Source: an uncultured Candidatus Saccharibacteria bacterium
Lineage (GTDB): Bacteria; Patescibacteriota; Saccharimonadia; Saccharimonadales; Saccharimonadaceae
NCBI GenBank assembly: GCA_946404545.1
Contig: CAMJDZ010000001.1
Location: 124,001 to 188,000 of the forward strand
DNA length: 64,000 nucleotides
Direction of reading: 5' to 3'
The notes beneath the pieces are model-generated. The model was not told where the DNA came from. It saw only the letters and a program-made list of their open reading frames with translations, and searched no databases. Positions 7,019-15,363 of the stretch are shown one piece after another. Position 1 is the first letter of the stretch, and every line of letters starts with the position of its first letter. Both the position numbers and the translations under genes were made by a program.

Positions 7019-7477
7019 ATGGTTCTAGCAGTCGTTCTCGCAGCTCTGTTACTTCTCTTCCTTCTCGTCCGCCACAATGTGGGGGTGCCTTTCCTTGCGA
7101 TGATCGCCGGCGTGGCGGTTTATGAGGGCTGGGGCGAGAGTGCCGTCCAGCAGATAATGCAGTGGTTCCCGGGGGCGGATTACCAGCTTTTGCAGCTCGG
7201 GCTCTATGCGTTGCTTGTTGCCGTCTTCCCTTTGGTTCTCTATATGCGCGCTGGAAAAAGCGGCCTATTTGGCGTCGTCCGGATTGTCGAATCAATTGTT
7301 TTTGCGGTCGTGCTAACGATTTTGCTTTCTGCCCCGCTCGCCTCTGTTTTCAGTTTCGATACCCTGGCCTATCAGATTAGCTGCTGGCTCGAGAACATCC
7401 GCGGAATCGCTATGATTGTGGGGATTCTGTTTGCTTACGTAGATACTCTCTTGTTCCACTCAGGCAAGGTTTGGTAA
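7019..7477 (+). CDS. Integral membrane protein, unknown
   Basis: 152 residues, almost entirely hydrophobic with about four membrane helices. The layout is reminiscent of CvpA-like proteins, but I cannot assign a family. No good Shine-Dalgarno is visible before the ATG, although a promoter lies about 35 bases upstream. Its 3' end overlaps the convergent SPOUT methyltransferase gene by 68 bases, so both last 22 codons are read from the same DNA. Confidence 0.65.
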   Translation: MVLAVVLAALLLLFLLVRHNVGVPFLAMIAGVAVYEGWGESAVQQIMQWFPGADYQLLQLGLYALLVAVFPLVLYMRAGKSGLFGVVRIVESIVFAVVLTILLSAPLASVFSFDTLAYQISCWLENIRGIAMIVGILFAYVDTLLFHSGKVW

Positions 7478-7946
7478 TTTCCCAAAGCGCGATGCCGGTC
7501 GCAACCGACACGTTGAATGATTCTTTTTGACCAAGCATTGGAATTTCAAGCAATTGATCGCATTTTGCGAGAATTTCCTCTGGAATGCCGTGCACTTCTT
7601 CGCCCAAAATGAGGGCGATTTTTTCATCGAAGGACGGGGAATCGGCGAGATTTAGGGAATTAGTTCCCTGCTCTAAGGCCATGACTTTGTATCCCTGCTC
7701 TTTTAGCGTCGCAATCGCCTCGTCAATCTCGAGACGGCGCCACTTAACCATCTGCTCTGCCCCGAGGGCGGTTTTATGAATCGCTTTTTCTAGTTTGCCC
7801 TGCTCGTGCGGCAAACCCTTATCTATAAACGGCGTGTAGCCCGTAAAAATCACCTCATCGACCCCGAGACAATCGCAAGTGCGCAAAATGGCACCGACAT
7901 TATAGGTCGAACGAATATTGTAAAGTATAACCGTAAGCTGTTTCAT
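7410..7946 (-). CDS. SPOUT-family RNA 2'-O-methyltransferase (TrmH/SpoU type)
   Basis: 178 residues carrying the three SpoU motifs: RSTYNVGAILRTCD near the N-terminus (motif 1, with the catalytic Arg), ILGEEVHGI (motif 2), and MLGQKESFNVSVATGIALWE (motif 3, part of the SAM-binding trefoil knot). It lacks an extra RNA-binding domain, so it resembles the short TrmL-like enzymes, but the substrate (tRNA or rRNA) cannot be told from sequence. Divergent from the pilB-like gene, with only 14 bases between start codons. Confidence 0.88.
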   Translation of the reverse strand: MKQLTVILYNIRSTYNVGAILRTCDCLGVDEVIFTGYTPFIDKGLPHEQGKLEKAIHKTALGAEQMVKWRRLEIDEAIATLKEQGYKVMALEQGTNSLNLADSPSFDEKIALILGEEVHGIPEEILAKCDQLLEIPMLGQKESFNVSVATGIALWEITKPCLSGTREYLRKQTESPQS

Positions 7947-7954
7947 GATATACT
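7946..7954 (+). promoter_or_regulatory. Extended -10, leaderless type, for the pilB-like gene
   Basis: TGATATACT ends six bases before the ATG at 7961; it overlaps the first codon of the divergent methyltransferase gene. Confidence 0.65.
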
Positions 7955-7960
7955 TATATT

Positions 7961-9571
7961 ATGGATGAAGGTGAGGTTCAAGCCAAGCGTAGGCAGAATG
8001 AAGAGGAAGCGACCGAACGACGGGCGAGTATCCTAGGCCTACCCTATCTTGATACACGCGAGTTTGAAAAAGTTTTACCTTTGACGATGAATTTGCTCGA
8101 CAAGGAGCAGATGCACAAGGATTTCATTTTGCCGCTTCAAGCAGGCGACGAGATTCATCCGTATCAGTTCATGGTGACGAGCCAGACGCCGCGAAGCGTG
8201 ATTGACCGCTTTCACAGTGAATATGAACGCCAGGGTTTGCGCTCGCAATTCTTCTTGATTTCCAACTCGGCCTATCAGGTTTTTATGCTGCGCTACGATC
8301 CGCCTCAGCAAGTCACTTACGACGATATCAAGATTGCCAACGAAGGTGATAGTGAGACAATTCAGCAGGTTTCCCGTACGCTCGATAGCGTTTCGACGGA
8401 CAAGGTTTTTGATTATCTTTTGAATCAGGCCGACATGCTCGGCTCGTCTGATATCCACATCGAGAATATGCGCGACGTAATTCGCATCCGTATGCGCGTC
8501 GATGGCATTCTTCATAATGTCGCCGAGATTAGCAAAGACAAGTATCGCATCTTTATGGGCGAGCTCAGTTCCCGTGCAGGTGTTTCGACCGCCAGCAACC
8601 GCCCGCAGTCTGGCCACATGCAGATGGACATTCATCGCGATGGCGCATCGCACGTTCTCAACATTCGCGTCGAAATGGTGCCGACGATGTATGGCCAAGA
8701 TGCCGTGCTACGTCTCTTCAACTTCGATGAAAGTCTTTTGAATCTCGATTTGCTCGGCATTACTCAGGAAGAACGCGATACGATCGAAGAGGTGATTTCG
8801 CATCCTCGAGGCCTTCTCTTGATGGTCGGCCCGACTGGTTCCGGTAAATCTACGACGCTCTATTCGATTTTGAATGCGCTCAACACGACTGAACGCAAGA
8901 TTATTACCCTTGAGGATCCGATTGAGTACGGCATTCCAGGGATTTCACAGATTCCGATTGATACGACGAACGGCGGTAGTTTCGCCGAAGGTCTGCGCTC
9001 CGTGCTTCGCCTTGACCCAGACGTCGTGATGGTTGGCGAGATTCGTGATGGCGATACGGCACGCACGGCAATCCAGGCGTCGATTACTGGTCACTTGGTT
9101 TTGTCTTCCTTCCATGCAAATACGACTTCGGCTGCATTCTCACGTATGATTGATTTGATTGGCGTGAACCCGATTTTCTCGAGCTCGATTCGCCTTTTGA
9201 TTGCACAGCGCTTGGTACGCAAGCTTGACGAAAACAAAGAGGCTTACCAGCCAGACGAAAGCGTTGCGCGCTATATTCGCAAAGTACTCGAAGGCGTTGA
9301 GACTGAATACAATCTCAACAATATTACCCTCTGGCGCGAAAAACCGAGCGAGGAAAATCCGTTCGGCTTCAAGGGCCGTACCGCAATCATGGAGCAGCTC
9401 AGTGTGACTGAGCCAATTCAGCGCTACATCCGTGGCGATATTGCTGATATTAATACGAATGACATCGAAAAGACGGCGCGAGCAGAAGGTATGCTCACGC
9501 TTGAACAAAAAGGCGTCCTAGCCGCACTACGTGGCGATACCACGATTGACGAAGTCGGACGCGTAATCTAA
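7961..9571 (+). CDS. pilB: Type IV pilus assembly/type II secretion ATPase (PilB/GspE family)
   Basis: Cytoplasmic hexameric ATPase powering pilin polymerisation. 536 residues: an N-terminal N1/N2-like region, then the secretion ATPase core with GPTGSGKST (Walker A, from residue 290), the Asp box IITLEDPIEY, Walker B LRLDPDVVMVGEIRD and the His box GHLVLSSFHAN. PilB/GspE proteins usually have a four-cysteine zinc module after the core; here that segment (LDENKEAYQPDE to ENPFGFKGR) has no cysteines, a variation also seen in some relatives. It is monocistronic and leaderless. Partner genes (pilC, pilD, pilT, pilM) are not in the window; candidate substrates are at 4385 and 44216-48439. Confidence 0.93.
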   Translation: MDEGEVQAKRRQNEEEATERRASILGLPYLDTREFEKVLPLTMNLLDKEQMHKDFILPLQAGDEIHPYQFMVTSQTPRSVIDRFHSEYERQGLRSQFFLISNSAYQVFMLRYDPPQQVTYDDIKIANEGDSETIQQVSRTLDSVSTDKVFDYLLNQADMLGSSDIHIENMRDVIRIRMRVDGILHNVAEISKDKYRIFMGELSSRAGVSTASNRPQSGHMQMDIHRDGASHVLNIRVEMVPTMYGQDAVLRLFNFDESLLNLDLLGITQEERDTIEEVISHPRGLLLMVGPTGSGKSTTLYSILNALNTTERKIITLEDPIEYGIPGISQIPIDTTNGGSFAEGLRSVLRLDPDVVMVGEIRDGDTARTAIQASITGHLVLSSFHANTTSAAFSRMIDLIGVNPIFSSSIRLLIAQRLVRKLDENKEAYQPDESVARYIRKVLEGVETEYNLNNITLWREKPSEENPFGFKGRTAIMEQLSVTEPIQRYIRGDIADINTNDIEKTARAEGMLTLEQKGVLAALRGDTTIDEVGRVI

Positions 9572-9798
9572 GAATTCGAAACAATAATAGCGACTGTAAC
9601 CGTTGCGACGGCTACTACTGCGAGCAACACGAGAAAATAGGTAGCAATGCGCGAGCCCTTGCTCGGGTATTCTGGTTCTTTTTTCTTCTCTGCCGCAATT
9701 TCGGTCGCCGACCGCTGGATTTCTTCGTTCGAAATCAGCGTAGTCGGCTCAGCCGGCACGATTGGTTCTTCTGGTGTTGGGTTTTGTTCCATATCCAT
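9568..9798 (-). CDS. Small C-terminally anchored membrane protein
   Basis: 76 residues. An acidic, Pro-rich N-terminal half (EQNPTPEEP..) and a Lys/Glu-rich middle precede one C-terminal membrane helix (about 52-72), i.e. tail-anchored. No family recognised. Its stop overlaps that of pilB by four bases. It may be the last gene of the leftward run beginning at 11799, 12 bases after rsmA. Confidence 0.55.
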   Translation of the reverse strand: MDMEQNPTPEEPIVPAEPTTLISNEEIQRSATEIAAEKKKEPEYPSKGSRIATYFLVLLAVVAVATVTVAIIVSNS

Positions 9799-9810
9799 AG
9801 TTTTATGATA

Positions 9811-10578
9811 TTAAAGCGTTAGCGCTTTTTCAAGGGAGACCCACTGCTCGATGCTGAGATCGGCCGGGCGAGCGTTCTCGGAAATGCCGCAGCCCGCAAA
9901 GGCGTCAGCGATTTGCTGCTTCGGCAACTTTGTGCCAACCGTAAGATTCGAGATGAGTTTTTTGCGCGGCGCGATGAAGCCGAGTTTGATGAGGGCCATG
10001 GTTTTCTCGGAGGCACGTGGCGTTTCGAGCGGCTCCAAAATGACGACCTGACTATCGACTTTTGGAGGTGGCGTAAAGAACTCTCGATTCACAACCGGGC
10101 CAAGCGTAACTTTGGCGTAAATCTGAGCAGAAAGACCAAGAATTGAGTAGTCGCCCGGCTCAGCAGCAAGACGTTCAGCAACCTCTTTTTGAATGAGGAG
10201 CACGATTTTCTGAGGGCGATGCGCAACGTGGAGAAATTTCTGGATAATTGGCGAGGTAATGTAATATGGGATATTCCCTGCTACGACGTATTTTTCTGGA
10301 AGATTGAGCTCATCGATATCGAGGCTCAAGACGTCTTTATGAACAACAGTTAAATTCTTGCCCGGGAAGGACTTTGGTAAATTCTCAGCGAGGCGGTCGT
10401 CTAATTCGACGGCAATGACCTGCTCAAAGAATTGGAAAAGCGCCGAGGTGAGCGTGCCAAGGCCAGGGCCGATTTCAACAACAACATTCGTGTCGTCAGC
10501 CGAAGCATGATCGGCGATATCGATAAGAATATCGCGATTTTTTAACCAGTTTTGTCCGAGTGATTTCTTGTTTTTCAT
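9811..10578 (-). CDS. rsmA: 16S rRNA (adenine1518/1519-N6)-dimethyltransferase
   Basis: KsgA family: dimethylates two adjacent adenines in the 3'-terminal helix of 16S rRNA using SAM. 255 residues. Visible motifs are SLGQNWL at the N-terminus, the SAM-binding VEIGPGLGTL, and the catalytic NIPYYIT (N-I-P-Y). A C-terminal helical domain follows. It lies three bases after the stop of the wall-hydrolase gene, so the two are co-transcribed. Confidence 0.95.
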   Translation of the reverse strand: MKNKKSLGQNWLKNRDILIDIADHASADDTNVVVEIGPGLGTLTSALFQFFEQVIAVELDDRLAENLPKSFPGKNLTVVHKDVLSLDIDELNLPEKYVVAGNIPYYITSPIIQKFLHVAHRPQKIVLLIQKEVAERLAAEPGDYSILGLSAQIYAKVTLGPVVNREFFTPPPKVDSQVVILEPLETPRASEKTMALIKLGFIAPRKKLISNLTVGTKLPKQQIADAFAGCGISENARPADLSIEQWVSLEKALTL

Positions 10579-10581
10579 ATC

Positions 10582-11799
10582 CTACCACCAATGATTTTTA
10601 GTCCAAAATTCGTACGCCTTCTGCCAGCTGCCATAGCGACCCACAGCGTAGCCGTTACACCACTTTAGCTGCGTGATTGGGTTGGTTGCCCAGTCTGCGC
10701 CTGCAGAAGCCATTTTCTTGCCTGGGAGCGCCTGACAGACACCGGTTGCGCCGGAGCTGCGGTTTTTAGCGAGCGGGTTCCAATGCGACTCGCGCGTAAT
10801 GATGTAGTTGACGTAACCGAACTGATCGGCCGGGATGCCAGCCGCGCGCATCCAATCCTGGTGCGTGCCTTCTGGCAAATTCGTCTTCATGCCAACCTTA
10901 ACCTGTTGCGTAACTGGTTGGCGCGTCACGATTGAGGAGACGAGTTTACGCGAAAGTTCTTTGCCGTCTTTCATTTCTACTTCATAGGTGACGGTACGTG
11001 AGCCATTCGCGCCCGCTTTGGTGATTTCACGCTTGCCGTAGTCGACCGAATAATCATAAGTAACTGTTTCTTGATATTTGATTTCTTCGTCGACCGTAAT
11101 CGTCTGTTTGCCCTGCGGCTGAATCGAGAATGACATACCGTCCGCAATCTTACTGTCGAGTGCGACGGAAACCCAATTCTTCTCTGTGTTAGTATCAATG
11201 CCCTGCTCCGAGAGGAAGGTACTGACGGTCTTCGCCTGAGTGCGCATATCGATTTTCTTGCCGTAATAATTGAGATGAACAGTCTTAGCACGGACAACCT
11301 GATAGGCGACCGTATCACCACTCTCAAGGAGATTATCATATGGAATGAGCTTTGCCGTATCAGCCTCGAGCATCTCGACACCAGCGTCGACCACGATATC
11401 GACAGGGGTAGTCGAGGCGGACATTGCGCGATACTTGCGTTTGCCGTCAAGAACAAGCACGCGGCGAGCGCGGTAAATATTGATATTGAAGTTGTTGGCG
11501 GTAATTTCTTCGTCTAGGGCCGGCTCAACTTTGTCGCCAGTATTGAGCTGGATTTCTGCACGCAAAAGCGCCTCGCGCACAGTATTGGCGTCACTGCGAA
11601 CATTAGTCTGATTGCCGTCATCGTAAATAGTAATAAAATGCGTACCGTCGGCGCTCTCGGAGTTGCCAGAATCTGGGCGATTGTTCTCGGCGGCAGCGTT
11701 CACGGAATGATGGTGCGCGGCGACAGCAAAAACAAGGACGAACGTCAAAAATCCAGTAACTAACAGAGAGAGATTGCCTCTCATTTGACGCATTTTCAT
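10582..11799 (-). CDS. YabE/Rpf-like secreted wall hydrolase (DUF348-G5-transglycosylase)
   Basis: 405 residues. N-terminal membrane helix or signal peptide (about 9-36), then repeats of the ubiquitin-like DUF348 domain (the segments starting HFITIYDDG, RRVLVLDGK and KTVHLNYYG), a G5 domain with repeated TVTYDYSVDYG-like strands, and a C-terminal lysozyme-like domain (ITRESHWNPLAKN.., GATGVCQALPGKKM) with the catalytic Glu in TRESHW. This architecture matches resuscitation-promoting-factor/YabE proteins, which cleave peptidoglycan. A TACAAT box lies eight bases before the ATG. For an episymbiont such an enzyme could act on self or host wall; that is inference. Confidence 0.85.
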   Translation of the reverse strand: MKMRQMRGNLSLLVTGFLTFVLVFAVAAHHHSVNAAAENNRPDSGNSESADGTHFITIYDDGNQTNVRSDANTVREALLRAEIQLNTGDKVEPALDEEITANNFNINIYRARRVLVLDGKRKYRAMSASTTPVDIVVDAGVEMLEADTAKLIPYDNLLESGDTVAYQVVRAKTVHLNYYGKKIDMRTQAKTVSTFLSEQGIDTNTEKNWVSVALDSKIADGMSFSIQPQGKQTITVDEEIKYQETVTYDYSVDYGKREITKAGANGSRTVTYEVEMKDGKELSRKLVSSIVTRQPVTQQVKVGMKTNLPEGTHQDWMRAAGIPADQFGYVNYIITRESHWNPLAKNRSSGATGVCQALPGKKMASAGADWATNPITQLKWCNGYAVGRYGSWQKAYEFWTKNHWW

Positions 11800-11848
11800 G
11801 CCCTTTTATTGTATCATTTTTGGCGCCCTCGCGCCAGATGAGCACCCC

Positions 11849-12670
11849 TTATAGCACCGAGAAGCTATACTTATTAACTTGAAGAAAATGATTGCGGTCG
11901 AGACTGAGCTTTTTGCCGGGCGCAAACTCGCGAATCGCAAGCATGCACTGCTCGAGCTGCGGACGTGTCAGATGAATGCCCTGGCGAGAAAGAATTTCGC
12001 GTAGAATTTCAACAGTTTCTGGCGCCGCAAAGTAATCGCGTGGAAGGCGCGCGAGAATGAGGTTTTTGATTTCACTCGCAATAATATCGTCAATGGCAGT
12101 TTTTAGCGCACATTGGCGCTCGTAGAGCGCTAGGAGCTGCTTTTTCGTGGCAGCCGGTACCGTGCGCAAGTATTCACGCACGCGATTGCGTAGATAAGTG
12201 TCGTCCGTATTAGTCTGATCGAGACGGAAGCTCAGATTGTTTGCCGTAGCATAGCGATAAATGTCCGCCTTCGTCAGTTCGAGCAATGGCCGTACTACCC
12301 CGCTTTGCTGCATTGGCGCCAAACCACGCCAGCCAGTGCCGCGCAAAAGATTAATTGCGATAGATTCGATAACGTCGTCGGTATGGTGAGCAATATAAAT
12401 TTCGCCATTGTGCTCTCTGGCAAGGCGGTGCAAGAAGGCGTAGCGAGCATCGCGTGCCGTCGCTTCGCTACAATTCTCGCCGAGATGGGCGTGTTCGCAA
12501 ACAAATGGCTTGTCATATTCTTTTGCAAGGCGCTCGACAAAAGCACAATCCTCGGCCGAGTTCGGGCGAATGCCGTGGTCAAAATGCGCCACCAGGACTT
12601 CTGGATCATCTTTCATCTGATGTAGCATTACGACCGAGTCAATCCCACCTGACACTGCGAGGATTTTCAT
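11849..12670 (-). CDS. tilS: tRNA(Ile)-lysidine synthase, short form
   Basis: Converts C34 of the CAT-anticodon tRNA-Ile to lysidine so that it reads AUA. 273 residues with the N-type PP-loop SGGIDSV at residues 7-13 and the HFDHGIRPNS motif. The C-terminal domains of E. coli TilS (432 aa) are missing, which leaves a catalytic core plus a short helical domain. The start at 12670 is chosen because a TGTTATAAT box lies exactly six bases upstream; an ATG nine codons further upstream would lie before the predicted transcription start. Confidence 0.9.
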   Translation of the reverse strand: MKILAVSGGIDSVVMLHQMKDDPEVLVAHFDHGIRPNSAEDCAFVERLAKEYDKPFVCEHAHLGENCSEATARDARYAFLHRLAREHNGEIYIAHHTDDVIESIAINLLRGTGWRGLAPMQQSGVVRPLLELTKADIYRYATANNLSFRLDQTNTDDTYLRNRVREYLRTVPAATKKQLLALYERQCALKTAIDDIIASEIKNLILARLPRDYFAAPETVEILREILSRQGIHLTRPQLEQCMLAIREFAPGKKLSLDRNHFLQVNKYSFSVL

Positions 12671-12676
12671 AGGTTG

Positions 12677-12685
12677 ATTATAACA
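12677..12685 (-). promoter_or_regulatory. Extended -10, leaderless type, for tilS
   Basis: On the minus strand TGTTATAAT ends six bases before the ATG at 12670. Confidence 0.7.
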
Positions 12686-12696
12686 GATACGAGCCA

Positions 12697-12731
12697 CAAA
12701 AACCCGCCCCCGAGAACGGAGGCGGTGTTTC
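12697..12731 (-). terminator. Terminator after the 12759 gene
   Basis: Read on the minus strand: a stem built from ACACCGCC and GGCGGGT followed by TTTTTG. Confidence 0.6.
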
Positions 12732-12758
12732 TGCTAAATAATCTATACGCGTGGCGTA

Positions 12759-12965
12759 TTATTTTTTGCGGGAGACAGTCAAGAAACCGTTGCGTGGGTT
12801 TTCGTTGACTTCGCGATCTGCTGGGAGGTCGCAAGGAGTGCCCTTAGCGTTCTTTGCAGTCTTGGTGAAGAAGTAAATCGTCTGTGGTTTGCCACCGCGA
12901 AGAGTAACTTCGGACTTATGTAGATAGTATTTAACACCCTTAGAATTGGTATGTTCGTAAGCCAT
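12759..12965 (-). CDS. Conserved small protein of unknown function
   Basis: 68 residues, basic, with the pattern YYLHKSEVTLRGGKPQTIYFF and a C-terminal DLPADREVNENPRNG. From memory this matches a short hypothetical protein family widespread in Patescibacteria and other bacteria, function unknown. Translation is supported by a strong Shine-Dalgarno (AAGGAGG about 10 bases before the ATG). A terminator follows. Probably expressed as a single-gene unit. Confidence 0.75.
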   Translation of the reverse strand: MAYEHTNSKGVKYYLHKSEVTLRGGKPQTIYFFTKTAKNAKGTPCDLPADREVNENPRNGFLTVSRKK

Positions 12966-13036
12966 TTTAGACTTTCCTCCTTAGTTTGTATACTCTTATC
13001 TTATGACCCCTAGAAGCGGATGTCAATAGAGAAAAT

Positions 13037-13753
13037 CTATTTTTTTACAGAGTGTTCAACGACTAAAAGCGCAACTCTAAGGATAAGCCAAATAATAAAG
13101 CGGATAACGAGGACGAGCAAGATGATAAAACAGATAAGCATCGTGATGCCTGAAGCACATGGATACCAGAGTGGCGAGACGAATTCATAGCGGAAAAGTT
13201 CAGTCGACGGAAGGGTTGCGGCGCCGTAAACGTCCATATTCTCTTCTACTGGATAGGTCGCTAGTTCGTTGATCCAGCAGTTAAGATAACGCTTGTCTGG
13301 GTAGCTATAGCCGTATTTGCGCCCCTGAGCATCGCAGACGGCGGAAACTTTTTTATAAATATTGCCGTTCGGATTAGAGCTATGCTTCTCGACTTCTTTT
13401 TGTGCCGCCGCAATTGCCTCATTGGCTTTACGTAAATACTGATTTTCCAGATAGAATGGGCCGGTACCAAAAGTGATTGTCTGGACGCCATTATCTTCAA
13501 TTGCATTAAAAACGATATGTTTGAGCACAAAAGCATGGAGCTCGTTGAGCGACTTTGCGATTTCCTCGTCATTGTCCGCCGCATCTGCCGCCATCACGGC
13601 ATCGCGGAGCTCAGTCATCTTGATATGATCAAAACGCAAGAAGATGGCCGTCAAAAATCCCAGCAACACCAAAACCAGCAGCAGCTTCCAGCTGGACAGC
13701 CGGAAGGCTTTTGCTAGCGTCTGCCTGAGATTATTTTTAGACAGTCCACCCAT
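13037..13753 (-). CDS. Two-TM membrane protein, unknown
   Basis: 238 residues. One membrane helix near the N-terminus (about 23-41) and a long hydrophobic C-terminal segment (about 200-232) bracket an extracytoplasmic domain of about 150 residues containing three cysteines, two of which (VCDAQG and NCWINE) may pair. No family recognised. An extended -10 box (TGCTATAAT) lies 11 bases upstream and overlaps the promoter of the divergent murC. Confidence 0.65.
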   Translation of the reverse strand: MGGLSKNNLRQTLAKAFRLSSWKLLLVLVLLGFLTAIFLRFDHIKMTELRDAVMAADAADNDEEIAKSLNELHAFVLKHIVFNAIEDNGVQTITFGTGPFYLENQYLRKANEAIAAAQKEVEKHSSNPNGNIYKKVSAVCDAQGRKYGYSYPDKRYLNCWINELATYPVEENMDVYGAATLPSTELFRYEFVSPLWYPCASGITMLICFIILLVLVIRFIIWLILRVALLVVEHSVKK

Positions 13754-13755
13754 AA

Positions 13756-13773
13756 TATACTAAAATTATAGCA
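13756..13773. promoter_or_regulatory. Overlapping divergent promoters (murC and 13753 gene)
   Basis: Minus strand: TGCTATAAT (13773-13765), 11 bases from the leftward ATG. Plus strand: TAAAAT (13761-13766), six bases from the murC ATG. The two -10 boxes share bases, and the intergenic gap is only 19 bp. Confidence 0.6.
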
Positions 13774-14987
13774 TGAAGGTATATTTTTCGGGAATTAGCG
13801 GGGTAGGCATCGGCCCGCTTGCAGAACTTGCACAGGATGCCGGAATGACTGTTTGCGGCTCAGATATGTCCCGCGGCACAATCTCTGATGAATTGGCCGC
13901 TCGTAATATTCCGATTGCCTATGGCCCACAAGATGGAAGTTTTTTGCGCGAGCAACTCGACGGACTTGATTGGTTCGTTCATACCTCTGCTCTACCAAAG
14001 GACCACATTGAAATTCAGATTGCGCGCGAAGCAGGTGTTCGCGTCAGCAAGCGCGATGAGTTTATTGTTGAATTCATCAAGCAGCATAACCAGAAGCTGG
14101 TCGCTGTCGCCGGCACGCATGGCAAAACCACGACAACTTCGATGTTGATTTGGTGCTGCCGCGAGCTCGGCGTCAAGGCAAACTACCTCGACGGCACGAC
14201 TTTGCCTTGGGGCGAAAGCGCAGAATATAAATACGACGATGCATATTTGATTTACGAAGCCGACGAATTCGATCGCAATTTCTTGGCCTACCATCCATAT
14301 CTTGCTGTAATTACTTGCGTCGACTATGATCACGCCGATATTTACCCTACTCCAGAGGATTATCGCGCTGCGTTCGCACAGTTCGAGAGCCAATCGCAAG
14401 ATGTTGTCAAAAATACAACAATTGATAACCGCATTACCTTGGCTGGCGAATTGCGCCGCCTCGACGCATCGATTTGTCTCGCCGCAATGAAGAAGCTTTG
14501 CGACAACAGTGAGGAAGAAATCATTGACGTTCTTAACCGCTTCCCCGGCGCTGGTCGCCGTTTCGAGGAGGTTGTCGAGAATGTCTATTCAGACTATGCA
14601 CACCATCCAGAAGAAATCGTTGCTACGATCAAGATGGCGAAAGAGGTTGTCGAGCGCGATGGCCTAAAAGGTATTGTTGCGGTTTATCAACCACTTCAGA
14701 ATATGCGTCAGTACGCCATTCGTCACGATTATGGCGACACTTTCCAGGGCGTCGATAAACTATTCTGGGTGCCGACTTTCTTGCTCCGCGAAGATCCTTC
14801 GCTTGCAATTATTACGCCTGAAGAATTGATTCAGGAAATGAATAACCCTGAGATTGCCGAAGCGGCCGAGATGGACGACGTGCTTGGCGAGAAACTTCGT
14901 CAGCTCCAAAAAGAAGGCTGGCTAATCATCTTGCTTGCCGGCGGCGGCGCCGATAAGTGGTTTAGAAAAGTCTTTATTCAGCAATAA
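13773..14987 (+). CDS. murC: UDP-N-acetylmuramate-alanine ligase family (MurC)
   Basis: ATP-dependent ligase that adds the first amino acid to UDP-MurNAc in peptidoglycan synthesis. 404 residues, shorter than typical MurC (about 450-490). N-terminal Rossmann-like domain begins MKVYFSGISGVGIGPLA; the P-loop GTHGKTTTT starts at 114; the central domain has YEADEFDRNF; the C-terminal domain has SDYAHHPEEI, the MurC/Mpl hallmark. MurC is favoured over Mpl because this is the wall-synthesis copy expected in a minimal genome, but Mpl-like muropeptide ligase cannot be excluded. Predicted leaderless. Confidence 0.88.
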   Translation: MKVYFSGISGVGIGPLAELAQDAGMTVCGSDMSRGTISDELAARNIPIAYGPQDGSFLREQLDGLDWFVHTSALPKDHIEIQIAREAGVRVSKRDEFIVEFIKQHNQKLVAVAGTHGKTTTTSMLIWCCRELGVKANYLDGTTLPWGESAEYKYDDAYLIYEADEFDRNFLAYHPYLAVITCVDYDHADIYPTPEDYRAAFAQFESQSQDVVKNTTIDNRITLAGELRRLDASICLAAMKKLCDNSEEEIIDVLNRFPGAGRRFEEVVENVYSDYAHHPEEIVATIKMAKEVVERDGLKGIVAVYQPLQNMRQYAIRHDYGDTFQGVDKLFWVPTFLLREDPSLAIITPEELIQEMNNPEIAEAAEMDDVLGEKLRQLQKEGWLIILLAGGGADKWFRKVFIQQ

Positions 14988-15363
14988 CTAAACTCTCATC
15001 CGAAAGTGGCTCCGGCGAGAAATCGTCGGAGAGATTTTCGATGCGCGTTGCAGCGTCATCGAGCTCACGCAAGTAATCGTCAAGCATCTCAGCAGTGACT
15101 GGACCGTCGTTCGGAAAATCTTCCTTCTTGTCGTTGTCGGCGTCATATTTTTCGTCTTCGGAAATGAAGCCTGGGCGCGAACGATCAAGATAAACATCGC
15201 CGGTCTTGCGGTAAATAAAGAGGCTAGTTGCAGTAGAGATGAAAGCAATCACCGCAGCGCTAAGGCCAAGAATAATGAGGTTGCGGCCGCCATGAATCTT
15301 TTTTACTGGTGCCGGTTTCTCATTTAGCTCTGTCACGGTCGGGTTGTTATCTTCGCTATTCAT
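14974..15363 (-). CDS. Small single-TM protein, unknown
   Basis: 129 residues: Lys/Glu-rich N-terminus, one membrane helix (about 27-50) and an acidic C-terminal domain (EDEKYDADNDKKED..), predicted type II or secreted-anchored. No family recognised. It overlaps murC at the 3' end by 14 bases and the upstream gene by eight bases, so it is coupled to the 15877 gene. Confidence 0.6.
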   Translation of the reverse strand: MNSEDNNPTVTELNEKPAPVKKIHGGRNLIILGLSAAVIAFISTATSLFIYRKTGDVYLDRSRPGFISEDEKYDADNDKKEDFPNDGPVTAEMLDDYLRELDDAATRIENLSDDFSPEPLSDESLVIAE

